Counted from the first letter of the stretch, positions 40,556-49,361 are shown. The stretch: DNA of 64,000 nt from Kibdelosporangium aridum (GCF_900176515.1 NZ_FWXV01000002.1:1488001-1552000); one strand, 5' to 3'. Translations and numbers: made by a program. The notes: generated by a model not told the origin, from the letters alone.

Positions 40556-42298
40556 GCTGAACGTCCGCTTGAACCCGGCTGGGCCGTGCACTTCGACGTG
40601 GTAGTCCTTGCCGGGCAACGGAATCCGGACGATCTGCAAGCCGAGCACGTCCACATGCTTCGGCGCCGCGAACTCCTTGCTGTACGGGTAGATCGCGAAG
40701 TGCGCGCTCTGCGTGCCGAAGTTGCGCAAGGTCAGCACAAGGGTCTTGCCTTCCCGTTTCGCCCACGCCTCCGGGCGGTACGGCAACGGCCGGGCCGGGC
40801 GGGTTCCCGGCTCCTGCTTGGGAATCGACTGCTCGGCTGGCGGGGCCGGAGTCCAGCGAGGCACCGGCGCCGGGACCGGGCCAGGCGTTTCCAGCTGTGG
40901 CTTGCGGCCGCTGTGCCGGAAGTCGAAGGCGGAGGTCAGGTCACCCGCGACGGTCCGGCGCCATGGGCTGATGTTCGGCTCGTGCACGCCCGTCCAGCGC
41001 TCGAGGAACTGGATCACCGAGGTGTGGTCGAAGGTCTCCGAGCAGACGTAACCACCGACTGACCACGGCGACACGACCGTCGTCGGCACCCGGAAGCCGA
41101 AGCCGATCGGCTTGCCGTCGTGGAACTCCTCGGTGCGCGCGGCAGGCGGGATGGGCGGCGGTACGTGGTCGAAGTAGCCGTCGAACTCGTCGAACGTGAG
41201 GATCAGGGCCGTCTTGGCCCAGACCTTCGGGTTCGAGGCGATTGCGTCGAGCACGTCGTACGTCAGCTTCGCGCTGGCCGCGGGCGACGACGCCGACGGG
41301 TGCTCGGAGTCCGCGGCCGACGGCACGAGGTACGAGACCTTGGGCAGCTTGCCTGCCTCGATGTCGGCGCGGAACGCCTTCGCGAGCTCACCAGGCCGGA
41401 CGCGGGCCAAAGCGCGGTCGTACAACGAACGCTCGGCCTTGTCGAGGGTCTGCACACCGGCGGCCAGCTGCTGGAGCATCGTCTCGCGATCCGCGGGTGA
41501 AGCCTTGAACAGGTTGGCGTAGAAGCGATCCATGCTGCGCAGGCTGAGTGGCTTCAGTGCCTTGCGCGCGATCTCCTTGAAGCGGACGAAGAATTCGAGC
41601 GCGTTGTCCTGGTAGTTGTCCCACTCTTGATAGGTCTTCCACGAAACACCGTGCGACTCGAGGCGCTCGGCATACGTCGTCCACGTGTAGCCGGGGTGGT
41701 TGTCCTCGTCGTACGCGTCGTTGCCGACCACACGGTCCTGAGTGCCGGGCTCGTAGCCGACGTTGCCGCTCCACATGTACAGGCGATTCGGGTTGGTGGG
41801 GCCGAAAACCGAGCTGTGGTAGGCGTCGCACAAGGTGAACGTGTCGGCCAGTTCGTACTGGAAGGGGATGTCCTTGCGGTCGTAATAGGCCATTGTGGAC
41901 TTCGACTTGGCCGGAACCCAGCCGTTGTTCCAGCCGTTGGCCCACGCGGCCTGGCCGCCTTCCCAGCTGTGGTCGAGCGAACCGAGGTACTGGATGTCGC
42001 TGCCTGGCCGGTTCGCGCGCTCCGCCGCCGCACGTGCGGAGAACGGCATCACGCCGGACTGCTCGAAAATGCCCTTCAGCGCGGCGGGGTCACTGAAGCC
42101 GCGAACGCCGCGCAGTGTGCCGAAGTAGTTGTCGAACGACCGGTTCTCCTGCATCAGGATCACCACGTGCTCGATCGCGTTCAGGCCGCCGGGTCTCGCG
42201 GGCTCGGCCAACGCGGCGTGCACTGAGGGCGGCAACAACGAACCGGCGGCGACGCCTCCGGATAAGGTGAGCAGGCGGCGGCGGGAGAGGTCAGTCAT
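40541..42298 (-). CDS. Tat-exported phospholipase C / phosphatase
   Basis: A 585-residue exported enzyme of the non-hemolytic phospholipase C and acid phosphatase superfamily. Twin-arginine signal SRRRLLTLSGG, cleavage near residue 31. Motifs: HVVILMQENRSFDNYFGTLRG, CDAYHSSVFGPTNPNRLYMWSG, LTFDEFDGYFDHVPPP. The C-terminal domain of about 110 residues is the DUF756-type module that follows the catalytic domain in PlcC-like enzymes. ATG is preceded by GGAGG. A likely role is phosphate scavenging or phospholipid breakdown. Confidence 0.9.
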   Translation of the reverse strand: MTDLSRRRLLTLSGGVAAGSLLPPSVHAALAEPARPGGLNAIEHVVILMQENRSFDNYFGTLRGVRGFSDPAALKGIFEQSGVMPFSARAAAERANRPGSDIQYLGSLDHSWEGGQAAWANGWNNGWVPAKSKSTMAYYDRKDIPFQYELADTFTLCDAYHSSVFGPTNPNRLYMWSGNVGYEPGTQDRVVGNDAYDEDNHPGYTWTTYAERLESHGVSWKTYQEWDNYQDNALEFFVRFKEIARKALKPLSLRSMDRFYANLFKASPADRETMLQQLAAGVQTLDKAERSLYDRALARVRPGELAKAFRADIEAGKLPKVSYLVPSAADSEHPSASSPAASAKLTYDVLDAIASNPKVWAKTALILTFDEFDGYFDHVPPPIPPAARTEEFHDGKPIGFGFRVPTTVVSPWSVGGYVCSETFDHTSVIQFLERWTGVHEPNISPWRRTVAGDLTSAFDFRHSGRKPQLETPGPVPAPVPRWTPAPPAEQSIPKQEPGTRPARPLPYRPEAWAKREGKTLVLTLRNFGTQSAHFAIYPYSKEFAAPKHVDVLGLQIVRIPLPGKDYHVEVHGPAGFKRTFSSRVG

Positions 42299-42367
42299 GG
42301 TCCAGGAGCCTCCGTTGCCTCGACGAACGTGACGTGAACTCGTACTCGCACAGCGGTGAACAAAATT

Positions 42368-42395
42368 GGCCATTCCAAAAGGGACGAAAATGGCC
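42368..42395. promoter_or_regulatory. Inverted repeat in the phospholipase / PaiB divergent region
   Basis: GGCCATT (42368-42374) and AATGGCC (42389-42395) are perfect 7-bp arms around a 14-nt purine-rich centre, between two divergent genes. It could be an operator for the PaiB-like protein. Confidence 0.35.
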
Positions 42396-42432
42396 CTTCT
42401 GGACGGCCACATCTGCGTTCAGGCTGGTGACC

Positions 42433-43035
42433 ATGCTGGTTCACCCTTGGGACGAGGCACCACCCGCCGAGTGGCGGGAATGGCTGCGCGACGGGCACGA
42501 CTTCGGTCAGTTGATCGTTCCGGGCCGGGAACGCGATCTTCCGGTCGTGGTGCCCACGCATTTCACGCTCGACCGTGCGGACGAGAACACCGTCTGGCTG
42601 CACCTCGCGCGACCGAACCCAGTGTGGCGAGCCCTCGACGAACGACCCCGCGCGATGCTCAGCGTGGTCAGCGACTACACATTCATCCCGTCGGACTGGA
42701 ATGGCGGCGTGCCGACCTCGTACTACGCGGCCGTCCTGCTCGAATGTGACGTCCGTGTGGTCGACGACCCGGCCGAGAAGGCCGTGATCCTCAACCGCCA
42801 GCTCGGTCACTTCCAGCCCGGCGTGCGCGAGGACGTCGATTCGAGCGAGCGCTTGTTGTCCGGGATCCGGGGTATCCAGCTCACAGTCACCGGCGTGACG
42901 GCCAAGTTCAAGTACGGCGGGAACAAGTCAGCCGAACTCCGGGCGAACGTCGCCGAGCGGCTGGTGCGACGGGACGGGCCGTTCGACCGAGCCGCCGCCC
43001 GGCACGTTGGTGAAACACTGACGCAACCAACCTAG
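42433..43035 (+). CDS. PaiB-like FMN-binding protein
   Basis: A 200-residue protein of the PaiB / FMN-binding split-barrel family: FGQLIVPGRERDLPVVVPTHFTLD, HLARPNPVWRAL, SVVSDYTFIPSDWN and QLTVTGVTAKFKYGGNKS. Bacillus PaiB is a negative regulator of sporulation and protease genes; many homologues are flavin-binding enzymes. ATG 42433 is chosen at the family N-terminus (MLVHPWDEAP); the upstream open frame has no start features. Confidence 0.85.
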   Translation: MLVHPWDEAPPAEWREWLRDGHDFGQLIVPGRERDLPVVVPTHFTLDRADENTVWLHLARPNPVWRALDERPRAMLSVVSDYTFIPSDWNGGVPTSYYAAVLLECDVRVVDDPAEKAVILNRQLGHFQPGVREDVDSSERLLSGIRGIQLTVTGVTAKFKYGGNKSAELRANVAERLVRRDGPFDRAAARHVGETLTQPT

Positions 43036-43092
43036 GTTTCGGTACGTCCTCACAGTGGGCATCCAGGAGATGACACGCTGGAGGCGAACGCC

Positions 43093-43728
43093 ATGAACGT
43101 CCCGAAAATCGGCATCCTGGCAGCGAGCGGCCTGTTCATGCTGACCGCGTGCACCGGCCAGCCCCCGCCAGTGGCCAGCCCACCGATTCCGACGATCGAG
43201 TCCACCCAGCCGACCGTCACCACACCGACGTCAACCTCGGAGACGCCCACGTCGGCCGCTCCCGAGCCGACGCCGGCCGAGGTGCCACCGCCGCAGCCGG
43301 TCGCCAACGGCCTGTGCAAGTCGGCCAACCTGAAGCTCAGCGTCCGCGGCGGCGAAGGCGCCGCCGGCACGATCTACCGCGACCTGGTCTTCACCAACGC
43401 CAGTTCGGCGCCGTGCACCATCCAGGGCTTCCCCGGAGTGTCCTATGTGACCGGTGACAACGGTCAGCAGGTCGGCGAACCCGCCGTGCGGGTCGGCACC
43501 AAGGGTGCGGCGATCAAGCTCGCACCCGGCCAGAGCGCGGTCGCCCCGGTCGGGTTCACGCAAATCCAGAACTACGATCCGGCGGTGTGCAAGCCGACCG
43601 AGGTCCGTGGGCTGCGCGTGTACCCGCCGCAGGAGACCGCGTCGATGTTCGTTCCGTTGGCGGGCACCGGATGTGCCGGCAACCTGCCTGGGCAGCAGTT
43701 GAGCGTGAAGACGATTCAGAGCGCCTGA
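43093..43728 (+). CDS. DUF4232 family lipoprotein
   Basis: A 211-residue lipoprotein. The signal ends LFMLTAC (lipid cysteine 20), followed by a Pro/Thr linker (about 25-72) and a DUF4232 domain with paired cysteines (NASSAPCTIQGFPGVSYV). The family is common in actinomycetes, envelope-associated and of unknown function. ATG is preceded by GGAGGCGAACGCC. The 3' end overlaps the convergent SDR by 13 bp. Confidence 0.85.
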   Translation: MNVPKIGILAASGLFMLTACTGQPPPVASPPIPTIESTQPTVTTPTSTSETPTSAAPEPTPAEVPPPQPVANGLCKSANLKLSVRGGEGAAGTIYRDLVFTNASSAPCTIQGFPGVSYVTGDNGQQVGEPAVRVGTKGAAIKLAPGQSAVAPVGFTQIQNYDPAVCKPTEVRGLRVYPPQETASMFVPLAGTGCAGNLPGQQLSVKTIQSA

Positions 43729-44456
43729 TCGGTCGGCCGGATCAGGATCTCGTTGACGGCGACGTAGTCCGGCTGCGTCACGGCGTACACCACCGCGTTC
43801 GCGATGTCCGCCGCCTGCAACTGCCTGGTCTGGCTGGCCCTTTCCTCGATCGCCGCCTTGGCGGCCTGGTCGGTGATGTGGTCACGCAACTCGGTGTCGA
43901 CCATGCCGGGTTCGATCAGCACGACCCGGACGCCATGCGCGGTGACCTCTTGGCGCAGTGATTCGCTGAACGCGCCGACCGCCCACTTCGAGGCGTTGTA
44001 GACACCCGAGCCGACCCGCGCGACGCGGCCGGCGACCGACGAGACCTGGATGATGGATCCCTTGCTGGCCAACAGGTGTGGCAGCGCGGCGTCCGTCATG
44101 AACATCAGGCCGAGTACGTTGGTGTTGATCATCCGCGTCCAGTCGGTGGTGTCCGCGCCGACAATGCTGCCCAGCAGCATCACGCCCGCGTTGTTCACCA
44201 GGACGTCCAGCTGGCCGAACTGGTCGACCGCCGCCTGGACCGCGGCTTTGCACGCGTCCTGATCCGTCACGTCCAGCTCGAGGCTCAGCACCTTCGTGCC
44301 TTTCGCGGTGAGGCGCTCCTCCAACGCCGCCAACCGATCCGTCCGGCGTGCGCCGATGACGACCGATGCGCCCTGTGCTGCCAGCGCTTCCGCAGTCGCC
44401 TCGCCGATGCCCGACGACGCCCCCGTGACCAGTGCGACTTTCCCGTTCAGTGTCAT
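43716..44456 (-). CDS. Short-chain dehydrogenase/reductase (SDR)
   Basis: A 246-residue classical SDR: VTGASSGIGEATAEAL cofactor motif, DVLVNNAGV, catalytic VSSVAGRVARVGSGVYNASK (Ser, Tyr, Lys). It resembles clavulanate-dehydrogenase-like SDRs acting on small ketones or aldehydes. ATG 44456 is favoured over GTG 44471 because a MerR-type promoter ends 6 nt before it. The gene appears monocistronic. Confidence 0.88.
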   Translation of the reverse strand: MTLNGKVALVTGASSGIGEATAEALAAQGASVVIGARRTDRLAALEERLTAKGTKVLSLELDVTDQDACKAAVQAAVDQFGQLDVLVNNAGVMLLGSIVGADTTDWTRMINTNVLGLMFMTDAALPHLLASKGSIIQVSSVAGRVARVGSGVYNASKWAVGAFSESLRQEVTAHGVRVVLIEPGMVDTELRDHITDQAAKAAIEERASQTRQLQAADIANAVVYAVTQPDYVAVNEILIRPTDQAL

Positions 44457-44462
44457 GCGTCC

Positions 44463-44493
44463 ATCCCACACCCTGGAGCGCGCTCCAGGTCAA
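44463..44493 (-). promoter_or_regulatory. MerR-type promoter-operator of the SDR gene
   Basis: On the minus strand TTGACC (44488-44493) and TGGGAT (44463-44468) are spaced by 19 bp. The 18-bp perfect palindrome CCTGGAGCGCGCTCCAGG (44472-44489) fills the spacer and overlaps the -35. An over-long 19-bp spacer with a central palindrome is the signature of MerR-family activation. Confidence 0.65.
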
Positions 44494-44590
44494 ATCGGGC
44501 ATCTGTGAGCCGGGAGATGGCTATGAACTTTTCGCCGCCAGAAACGTCGTGTTAAGTGGAAGAGTAATTGTGGGCGAGAATGGCGGGGAA

Positions 44591-45769
44591 ATGTCAAGCA
44601 CAGGCAAAGCAATGGTAACCGGGGCGATTCTGCTGACCGCCCTCGTGGTGGGTGCCTGCAGTTCGTCACCGGATCGGTCGCCGGATGTCCCCGGAGTCTC
44701 CTCGGCGGACGCATCGGCCGTCAAACTCGACATCACGCCTGGTGGTGAGGCTAACCTGCCTATCACGCCGATCGTCGTGCACGCGGCGGGCGGCACCATC
44801 GATTCGGTCACCGCGACCAATTCGGCCAAAGGGACAAAGGTAAAGGGTTCCCTTTCCGATGACAAAATGACCTGGACTTCGAGCGAGCCGCTTGCGTATG
44901 GCGCGACATATGACGTCGTCGCCGACGGTGTCTCGCCGGACGGCAAAAGAACCGAGCAGAAGGCGTCCGTGAAAACGATCACGCCCAAGGCGACGGCGTA
45001 TCCGTCGTTCATTCCGGCACCGAGTGTGACCGACGTCGGCGTGGGTCAGCCGATCGTGGTCAAGTTCGACAAGGACATCACCGACAAGGCAGCGGCCGAG
45101 AAGGCGCTGACCGTCACATCGACGCCTGCCCAACCGGGTGGCTGGTACTGGCTGAACAAGCGCGAGGTGCACTACCGGCCGCAGGACTACTGGCAGGCAG
45201 GTACAACGATCAAGGTGCACGCCGGTGTCTACGGCGTCGACCTCGGCGGTGGTACGTACGGCCAGACCGACCGGGACCTGACGTTGCGGGTGCACGACGC
45301 CTGGCTGGCCAAGGCGGACGGCAACACCGAGCAGATGCAGATCTTCCAGAACGGCAACCTGGTCAAGACCATGCCGATCAGCATGGGCAAGGACGCGACC
45401 CCGACCCACCTCGGCGCCCACGTCATCTCGGACAAGCAGCGCGACTACACCATGGACTCGTGCACCTACGGCGTCTGCTCCGGCCCGCAGGCGTACAAGT
45501 CGCTGGAGCACTTCGCCGAGCGCATCTCCAACGACGGCGAGTTCGTCCACGAGAACCCGAACAGCGTTGGCGCACAAGGCAGTTCCAACGTCTCGCACGG
45601 CTGCATCAACCTCAACGCGGCGAACGCGGAGTGGTTCTTCGACCACTTCGGCCTCGGTGACGTCGTCGAGGTGACGAATTCCGGCGGGCAACAGCTCCCG
45701 GTCTGGGACACTTACGGTGACTGGTCGGTCAGCTGGCCCGACTGGCAGAAGGGCTCCGCGATCAAGTGA
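44591..45769 (+). CDS. L,D-transpeptidase (LdtMt2-type) lipoprotein
   Basis: A 392-residue lipoprotein (LVVGAC, cysteine 23). Two bacterial Ig-like domains (about 30-250) precede a YkuD catalytic domain (about 255-392) with VSHGCINLNAANAEWFF and nucleophile C338, as in mycobacterial LdtMt2. It forms 3-3 peptidoglycan cross-links. ATG 44591 is used. A GTG at 44570 with a better GGAAGAG site would add seven residues. It is followed by a PASTA lipoprotein 10 bp on. Confidence 0.9.
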   Translation: MSSTGKAMVTGAILLTALVVGACSSSPDRSPDVPGVSSADASAVKLDITPGGEANLPITPIVVHAAGGTIDSVTATNSAKGTKVKGSLSDDKMTWTSSEPLAYGATYDVVADGVSPDGKRTEQKASVKTITPKATAYPSFIPAPSVTDVGVGQPIVVKFDKDITDKAAAEKALTVTSTPAQPGGWYWLNKREVHYRPQDYWQAGTTIKVHAGVYGVDLGGGTYGQTDRDLTLRVHDAWLAKADGNTEQMQIFQNGNLVKTMPISMGKDATPTHLGAHVISDKQRDYTMDSCTYGVCSGPQAYKSLEHFAERISNDGEFVHENPNSVGAQGSSNVSHGCINLNAANAEWFFDHFGLGDVVEVTNSGGQQLPVWDTYGDWSVSWPDWQKGSAIK

Positions 45770-45779
45770 GGTAGCGACG

Positions 45780-46139
45780 ATGCGAAAAGCGCTGCTGGCA
45801 GGGCTTCTGGTGCTCACCGCGTGCTCTTCGCCCCCGCCGCAGGCACCACCGCCGCCGCCTGCGCCTGCCGAAGTGGTCCTTGGCCAGACGGTGGTGCCGG
45901 GCACGAAGGCGCCGAGCGGCCACATCGTGCCGGACGTGGTCGGCAAGAACCACCAGCAGGCGCAGGACACGTTGCAGGCAGCCGGTTTCTACAAGCTCGA
46001 CGAAGAGGACGCGACCGGCCAGAAGCGCATGCTGGTGATGGACCGCAACTGGGTGGTGGTCGAGCAGATCCCCAAGGCGGGCACCGTGCTCGACCCCAAG
46101 GAAACGGTGAAGCTGCGGTCGAAGAAGTACACGGACTAG
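45780..46139 (+). CDS. PASTA-domain lipoprotein
   Basis: A 119-residue lipoprotein: LLVLTAC (cysteine 15), a Pro-rich linker, and one PASTA domain (PDVVGKNHQQAQDTLQAAGFY, then VVVEQIPKAGTVLDPKETVKLRSK). PASTA domains bind peptidoglycan stem peptides or beta-lactams. Co-operonic with the L,D-transpeptidase, so it probably positions or senses cell-wall cross-linking. ATG follows GAGGTAGCGACG. Confidence 0.85.
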   Translation: MRKALLAGLLVLTACSSPPPQAPPPPPAPAEVVLGQTVVPGTKAPSGHIVPDVVGKNHQQAQDTLQAAGFYKLDEEDATGQKRMLVMDRNWVVVEQIPKAGTVLDPKETVKLRSKKYTD

Positions 46140-46170
46140 GGCCTGTCCGGCGGGTGACGCCGGACAGGCC
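46140..46170. terminator. Bidirectional hairpin terminator
   Basis: A perfect 12-bp stem GGCCTGTCCGGC (46140-46151) and GCCGGACAGGCC (46159-46170) around GGGTGAC, starting one base after the PASTA stop and 10 bp before the end of the convergent DUF1062 gene. Confidence 0.8.
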
Positions 46171-46179
46171 GGTGCCGGC

Positions 46180-46728
46180 TCAGCGTTTGAGCGTGAAGGT
46201 GAAATCGCCGGAGATCTTGCCGCTCAGCCGGACTGCCGAAACGAGCTTGCCCTCCGTGGTGAGTCGTTCGACCTCGGCCCGGGAAAGCCCGCAGCCTTCG
46301 GCGATCAGTCGTTCCGGACGGACAGGGATCCGCGCGGCGAAGCGGACCGAGACGTCGATCACCTCGTAGTCCAGGTGATCCGGTTCGCCGGTGTCCAGGC
46401 GCCAGGCGTTGTCCCAGTCGAGGTCGATGCGGTTACGGTGCTGTAGCAGTGGATCCTGGAGCAGCTCGGCTGTCAGGCCAGGGTCGTTGTCGTGCAGCCG
46501 GTCCAGCAGTTCAGGCCGTACGGAGCGCACGTTGACGCGTTCCAGGATTGTGAGCTTCGCTGTTTCCCCGCAATCGGTGCAGAGCACGAGAAGCCAGGCG
46601 TCGAGGATTTTGTGGTGGGCGTTGACGCGAAATTTGCCGCTTGCCCGGAAGCGCTCGGACACGCATGCGTGGCAGCGGCGGCGGATGAGTGGCAGGCAGG
46701 TGGGCACGACAGCCCAGTTTTTGAGCAT
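46180..46728 (-). CDS. DUF1062 family protein
   Basis: A 182-residue cytosolic protein with two CxxC pairs, RRCHACVSERF near residue 19 and VLCTDCGETAKL near 50, probably a structural zinc site, then helices ending in VSAVRLSGKISGDFTFTLKR. The family is widespread and uncharacterised. ATG start. The 197 bp between it and the ECF gene hold no further gene. Confidence 0.75.
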   Translation of the reverse strand: MLKNWAVVPTCLPLIRRRCHACVSERFRASGKFRVNAHHKILDAWLLVLCTDCGETAKLTILERVNVRSVRPELLDRLHDNDPGLTAELLQDPLLQHRNRIDLDWDNAWRLDTGEPDHLDYEVIDVSVRFAARIPVRPERLIAEGCGLSRAEVERLTTEGKLVSAVRLSGKISGDFTFTLKR

Positions 46729-46925
46729 GGAAGTACACCGGTTTCAGTGAGAAATCCGCAGCAAAAAGGGAGCGCGGCGCAGATGCGCGACGCGCAACGA
46801 AGTCAGTGCTCGGGAGGTCTCACAGGGTGTACAACGGCACGTCCTTGCCTAGAGGACTCGGTCAGGCAGCACGGTAAGGGCGCACAGCGGCGCTACTCCA
46901 CTGGTTTTCCGGCGACGGACAGGCG

Positions 46926-48170
46926 CTAGCCGAGATCGGCGAGCTTGCGCTGCAACACCGCACGTTCTCGTTCGTTGCCGCACAGCTTGATCGCGTGTTC
47001 CAACTCCGTGCGTGCTTCGCCGGTCCGGCCGAGGCGGGTGAGCAACTCCCCGCGGACACTGGGCAGCAGGTGCGAGTTCGACAGCGTCCCGGCGGCCACC
47101 AGTTCGTCCACGATCGGCAGTGCCGCGGCCGGTCCCTGGGCCATGGAGACCGCCACCGCCCGGTTGAGATCGATCACCGGCGACGGCGCCAGCTGGCCGA
47201 GCGCCTCGTAGATGAGCACGACACGTTCCCAGTTCGTCTCGTCCACCGACGGAGCCACGGCATGGCATTCGGCGATCGCCGCTTGCAGGCCGTAGTAACC
47301 CAGCCCTCGGCCGACTTGTTCGGCGCGGGCCAGCGCGGCCCGGCCACGGCGGATCGCGGCGAGGTCCCAACGGCGGCGGTCTTGGTGTTCCAGCAGCACC
47401 GGCTCGCCGTCCGGCCCGGTGCGAGCGGGGAACCGCGCCGCGGTCAGCTCCAGCAACGCCACCAGACCGTGGACCTCGTTCTCGTCGGGCATCAGCCGGG
47501 CCAGCACGCGACCGAGGCGCTGTGCCTCGCTCGCGAGGTCCAGGCGAATCAGATCCGACCCTGAACTGGCCGAAGAGCCTTCCGTGAAGATCAGGTAGAC
47601 GACGCTGAGCACCGAGCCGAGCCGTTCGGCCCGTTCCCGCACCGACGGCACTGCGAACGGAATCCGTGCCGCGCCAAGGGTTTTCTTGGCCCGGGTGATT
47701 CGGGCCTGCACGGTCGCGGTCGGAATGAGGAACACCTTGGCGATCTCGTCACTCGTCAGACCGCCGACCACCCGAAGCGTGAGCGCGACCCTTGCCTCCC
47801 GCGACAGCACGGGGTGGCAGGAGGTGAAGATCAACGACAGCATGTCGTCGTCGATCTGGTCCGGATCCCACAGCATGTCCTCGGTGCCCTCGTCCAGCTC
47901 GTTGGCCAGGACGGCGTACTTCTCGTCCAGGGCGGACCGCCGGCGGAACGCGTCGATCGCGCGGCGCCGGCCGACCGTGAGCAACCATGCCGCGGGATTG
48001 CGGGGGACGCCCTCGCGCGGCCAGTTCACCAGCGCCTCGGCCAAAGCCTCCTGCGCGAGGTCTTCGGCCAGCGCGAAATCGCCGGTGTACCGCGCGAGCG
48101 CACCGACGATCCGCGCCGACTCGATCCGCCAGACGGCGGCAACGGCCTCACGGCCGGTGGGGTCAGTCAT
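46926..48170 (-). CDS. ECF42-group RNA polymerase sigma factor, second copy
   Basis: A 414-residue sigma factor paralogous to the one at 11.4 kb: region 2 (LAEDLAQEALAEALVNWPREG), region 4 (VALTLRVVGGLTSDEIAKVFLIPTATVQARITRAKKTL), and the long TPR-like C-terminal extension (LNRAVAVSMAQGPAAALPIVDEL, LPSVRGELLTRLGRTGEARTE). ATG follows AGAGGGATCG. It is downstream of a single YCII gene and probably self-regulates from the TGTCGA promoter at 48.7 kb. Confidence 0.88.
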   Translation of the reverse strand: MTDPTGREAVAAVWRIESARIVGALARYTGDFALAEDLAQEALAEALVNWPREGVPRNPAAWLLTVGRRRAIDAFRRRSALDEKYAVLANELDEGTEDMLWDPDQIDDDMLSLIFTSCHPVLSREARVALTLRVVGGLTSDEIAKVFLIPTATVQARITRAKKTLGAARIPFAVPSVRERAERLGSVLSVVYLIFTEGSSASSGSDLIRLDLASEAQRLGRVLARLMPDENEVHGLVALLELTAARFPARTGPDGEPVLLEHQDRRRWDLAAIRRGRAALARAEQVGRGLGYYGLQAAIAECHAVAPSVDETNWERVVLIYEALGQLAPSPVIDLNRAVAVSMAQGPAAALPIVDELVAAGTLSNSHLLPSVRGELLTRLGRTGEARTELEHAIKLCGNERERAVLQRKLADLG

Positions 48171-48189
48171 CGATCCCTCTGGCAATAAC

Positions 48190-48609
48190 TCAGAGCTGGC
48201 CGGTGGCCTCGCGCCACTCCCGCTCCTTGCGGATCCACTCGTTGTCCTGAGGGAACTCGTCGATCTGGGTGACCCGGCGGATCTCGCACTTGCTGCCTGG
48301 ACCGGCCATCGGCGCGCGCTTGGCCCACTCGATGGCTTCTTCCTGGGACGCCACGTTGAGAATCCAGAAGCCGCCGAACAGCTCCTTGGTCTCGCCGTAC
48401 GGACCGTCGGTGACCACCGGCGTCTCGGTGGAGTAGTCGACGACGACACCCTTCGCCGCGTCGTCGAGCCCCTCGGCCGCGACCAGCACGCCCGCCCGGA
48501 TCATCTCGTCGTTGAACTTGCCCATCGACTCGATGATCTCGTTGAAGTCGACATTCTCCATCGACGCCCAGGTCTCGTCGGTGGCGCGCATGATCAGCAT
48601 GTACTTCAT
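48190..48609 (-). CDS. YCII (DGPF-like) domain protein
   Basis: A 139-residue YCII protein: MKYMLIMRATDETW, VTDGPYGETKELFGGFWILNVAS (DGPY in place of DGPF) and a longer C-terminal tail (QIDEFPQDNEWIRKEREW) than the two at 10.8 kb. Such tailed members are frequent partners of ECF42. It lies upstream of its sigma gene by 19 bp; ATG is preceded by GAGGGAGACAGACC. Confidence 0.85.
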   Translation of the reverse strand: MKYMLIMRATDETWASMENVDFNEIIESMGKFNDEMIRAGVLVAAEGLDDAAKGVVVDYSTETPVVTDGPYGETKELFGGFWILNVASQEEAIEWAKRAPMAGPGSKCEIRRVTQIDEFPQDNEWIRKEREWREATGQL

Positions 48610-48662
48610 GGTCTGTCTCCCTCAGTTGTTCCGGGTCGCTGTCCGCCCCGTTCGGCCTTAGG

Positions 48663-48690
48663 TCGAACGGGCCCCGACGCGGATCGACAC
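48663..48690 (-). promoter_or_regulatory. ECF42-type promoter of the second YCII/sigma module
   Basis: On the minus strand TGTCGA (48685-48690) is followed after 16 nt by TTCGAC (48663-48668), about 55 bp upstream of the YCII ATG. The -35 is identical to both copies in the first module. Confidence 0.55.
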
Positions 48691-48713
48691 CGCCCCCAAA
48701 ATTTTTTTGGAGA

Positions 48714-49361
48714 CTAGTTCATCAGCCCGGTCCGCCACGCCCAAGCCGCGACTCCGACCCGGTTGCGGGCGTCGATTTTGGCCTGTGCGGCGGCCAGGTG
48801 GGTCTTCACTGTGGACAGTGACATGAACAGTTCATTGCCGATTTCGGTGTTGGTCAGGCCACGGGCGACCGCGCGAACGACGTCCTGCTCGCGTTCGGTG
48901 AGCGTGACATCGGTTGCCACTGAGGACTTCGCGGGCTGACCGAAGTGCTGCAACAACCGGACGGTGATCTGCGGTGAGATCAGCGCGTCACCGCGCACCG
49001 CCGCGCGGACGGCTTCAAGCAGGAGTGCCGGTCCCGCGTCCTTCAGCAGGAACCCGCTGGCGCCGTTGGCCAGCGCGGTGTGCACGTACTCGTCGAGGTC
49101 GAAAGTGGTCACCACGACGACCTTCAACGGATCGGCCACCCCGGGCCCGGCGAGCATCCTGGTCACTTCGAGACCGTCGATACCCGGCATGCGGATGTCC
49201 AGCAGGCACACGTCCGGGCGCAGCTCGCGGGCCTTGGCCACGGCCTCGCGGCCGTCCGGCACGTCCGCGACGACCTCCATGTCGTCCTGGGTCTCCAGGA
49301 TCATCCGGAACCCGGCCCTGACCATCTCCTGGTCGTCAGCGATCAGTACGCGGATCGTCAC
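48714..49361 (-). CDS. NarL-family response regulator
   Basis: A 215-residue regulator: receiver with D55 (CLLDIRMPGIDG) and LuxR-type helix-turn-helix near 150-210 (LTEREQDVVRAVARGLTNTEIGNEL, then LSTVKTHLAAAQAKIDARNRVGV). GTG start overlaps the 3' end of the sensor kinase gene by 26 bp, so the two are co-transcribed. AT-rich sequence follows its stop, ahead of the YCII promoter. Targets are unknown. Confidence 0.9.
   Translation of the reverse strand: MTIRVLIADDQEMVRAGFRMILETQDDMEVVADVPDGREAVAKARELRPDVCLLDIRMPGIDGLEVTRMLAGPGVADPLKVVVVTTFDLDEYVHTALANGASGFLLKDAGPALLLEAVRAAVRGDALISPQITVRLLQHFGQPAKSSVATDVTLTEREQDVVRAVARGLTNTEIGNELFMSLSTVKTHLAAAQAKIDARNRVGVAAWAWRTGLMN

Noticed and set aside
48697..48713. 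CCAAAA-TTTTGG AT-rich sequence as intrinsic terminator of the response regulator
   Set aside because: Stem would be AT-only with a 1-3 nt loop; too weak compared with the GC-rich hairpins elsewhere in the window.
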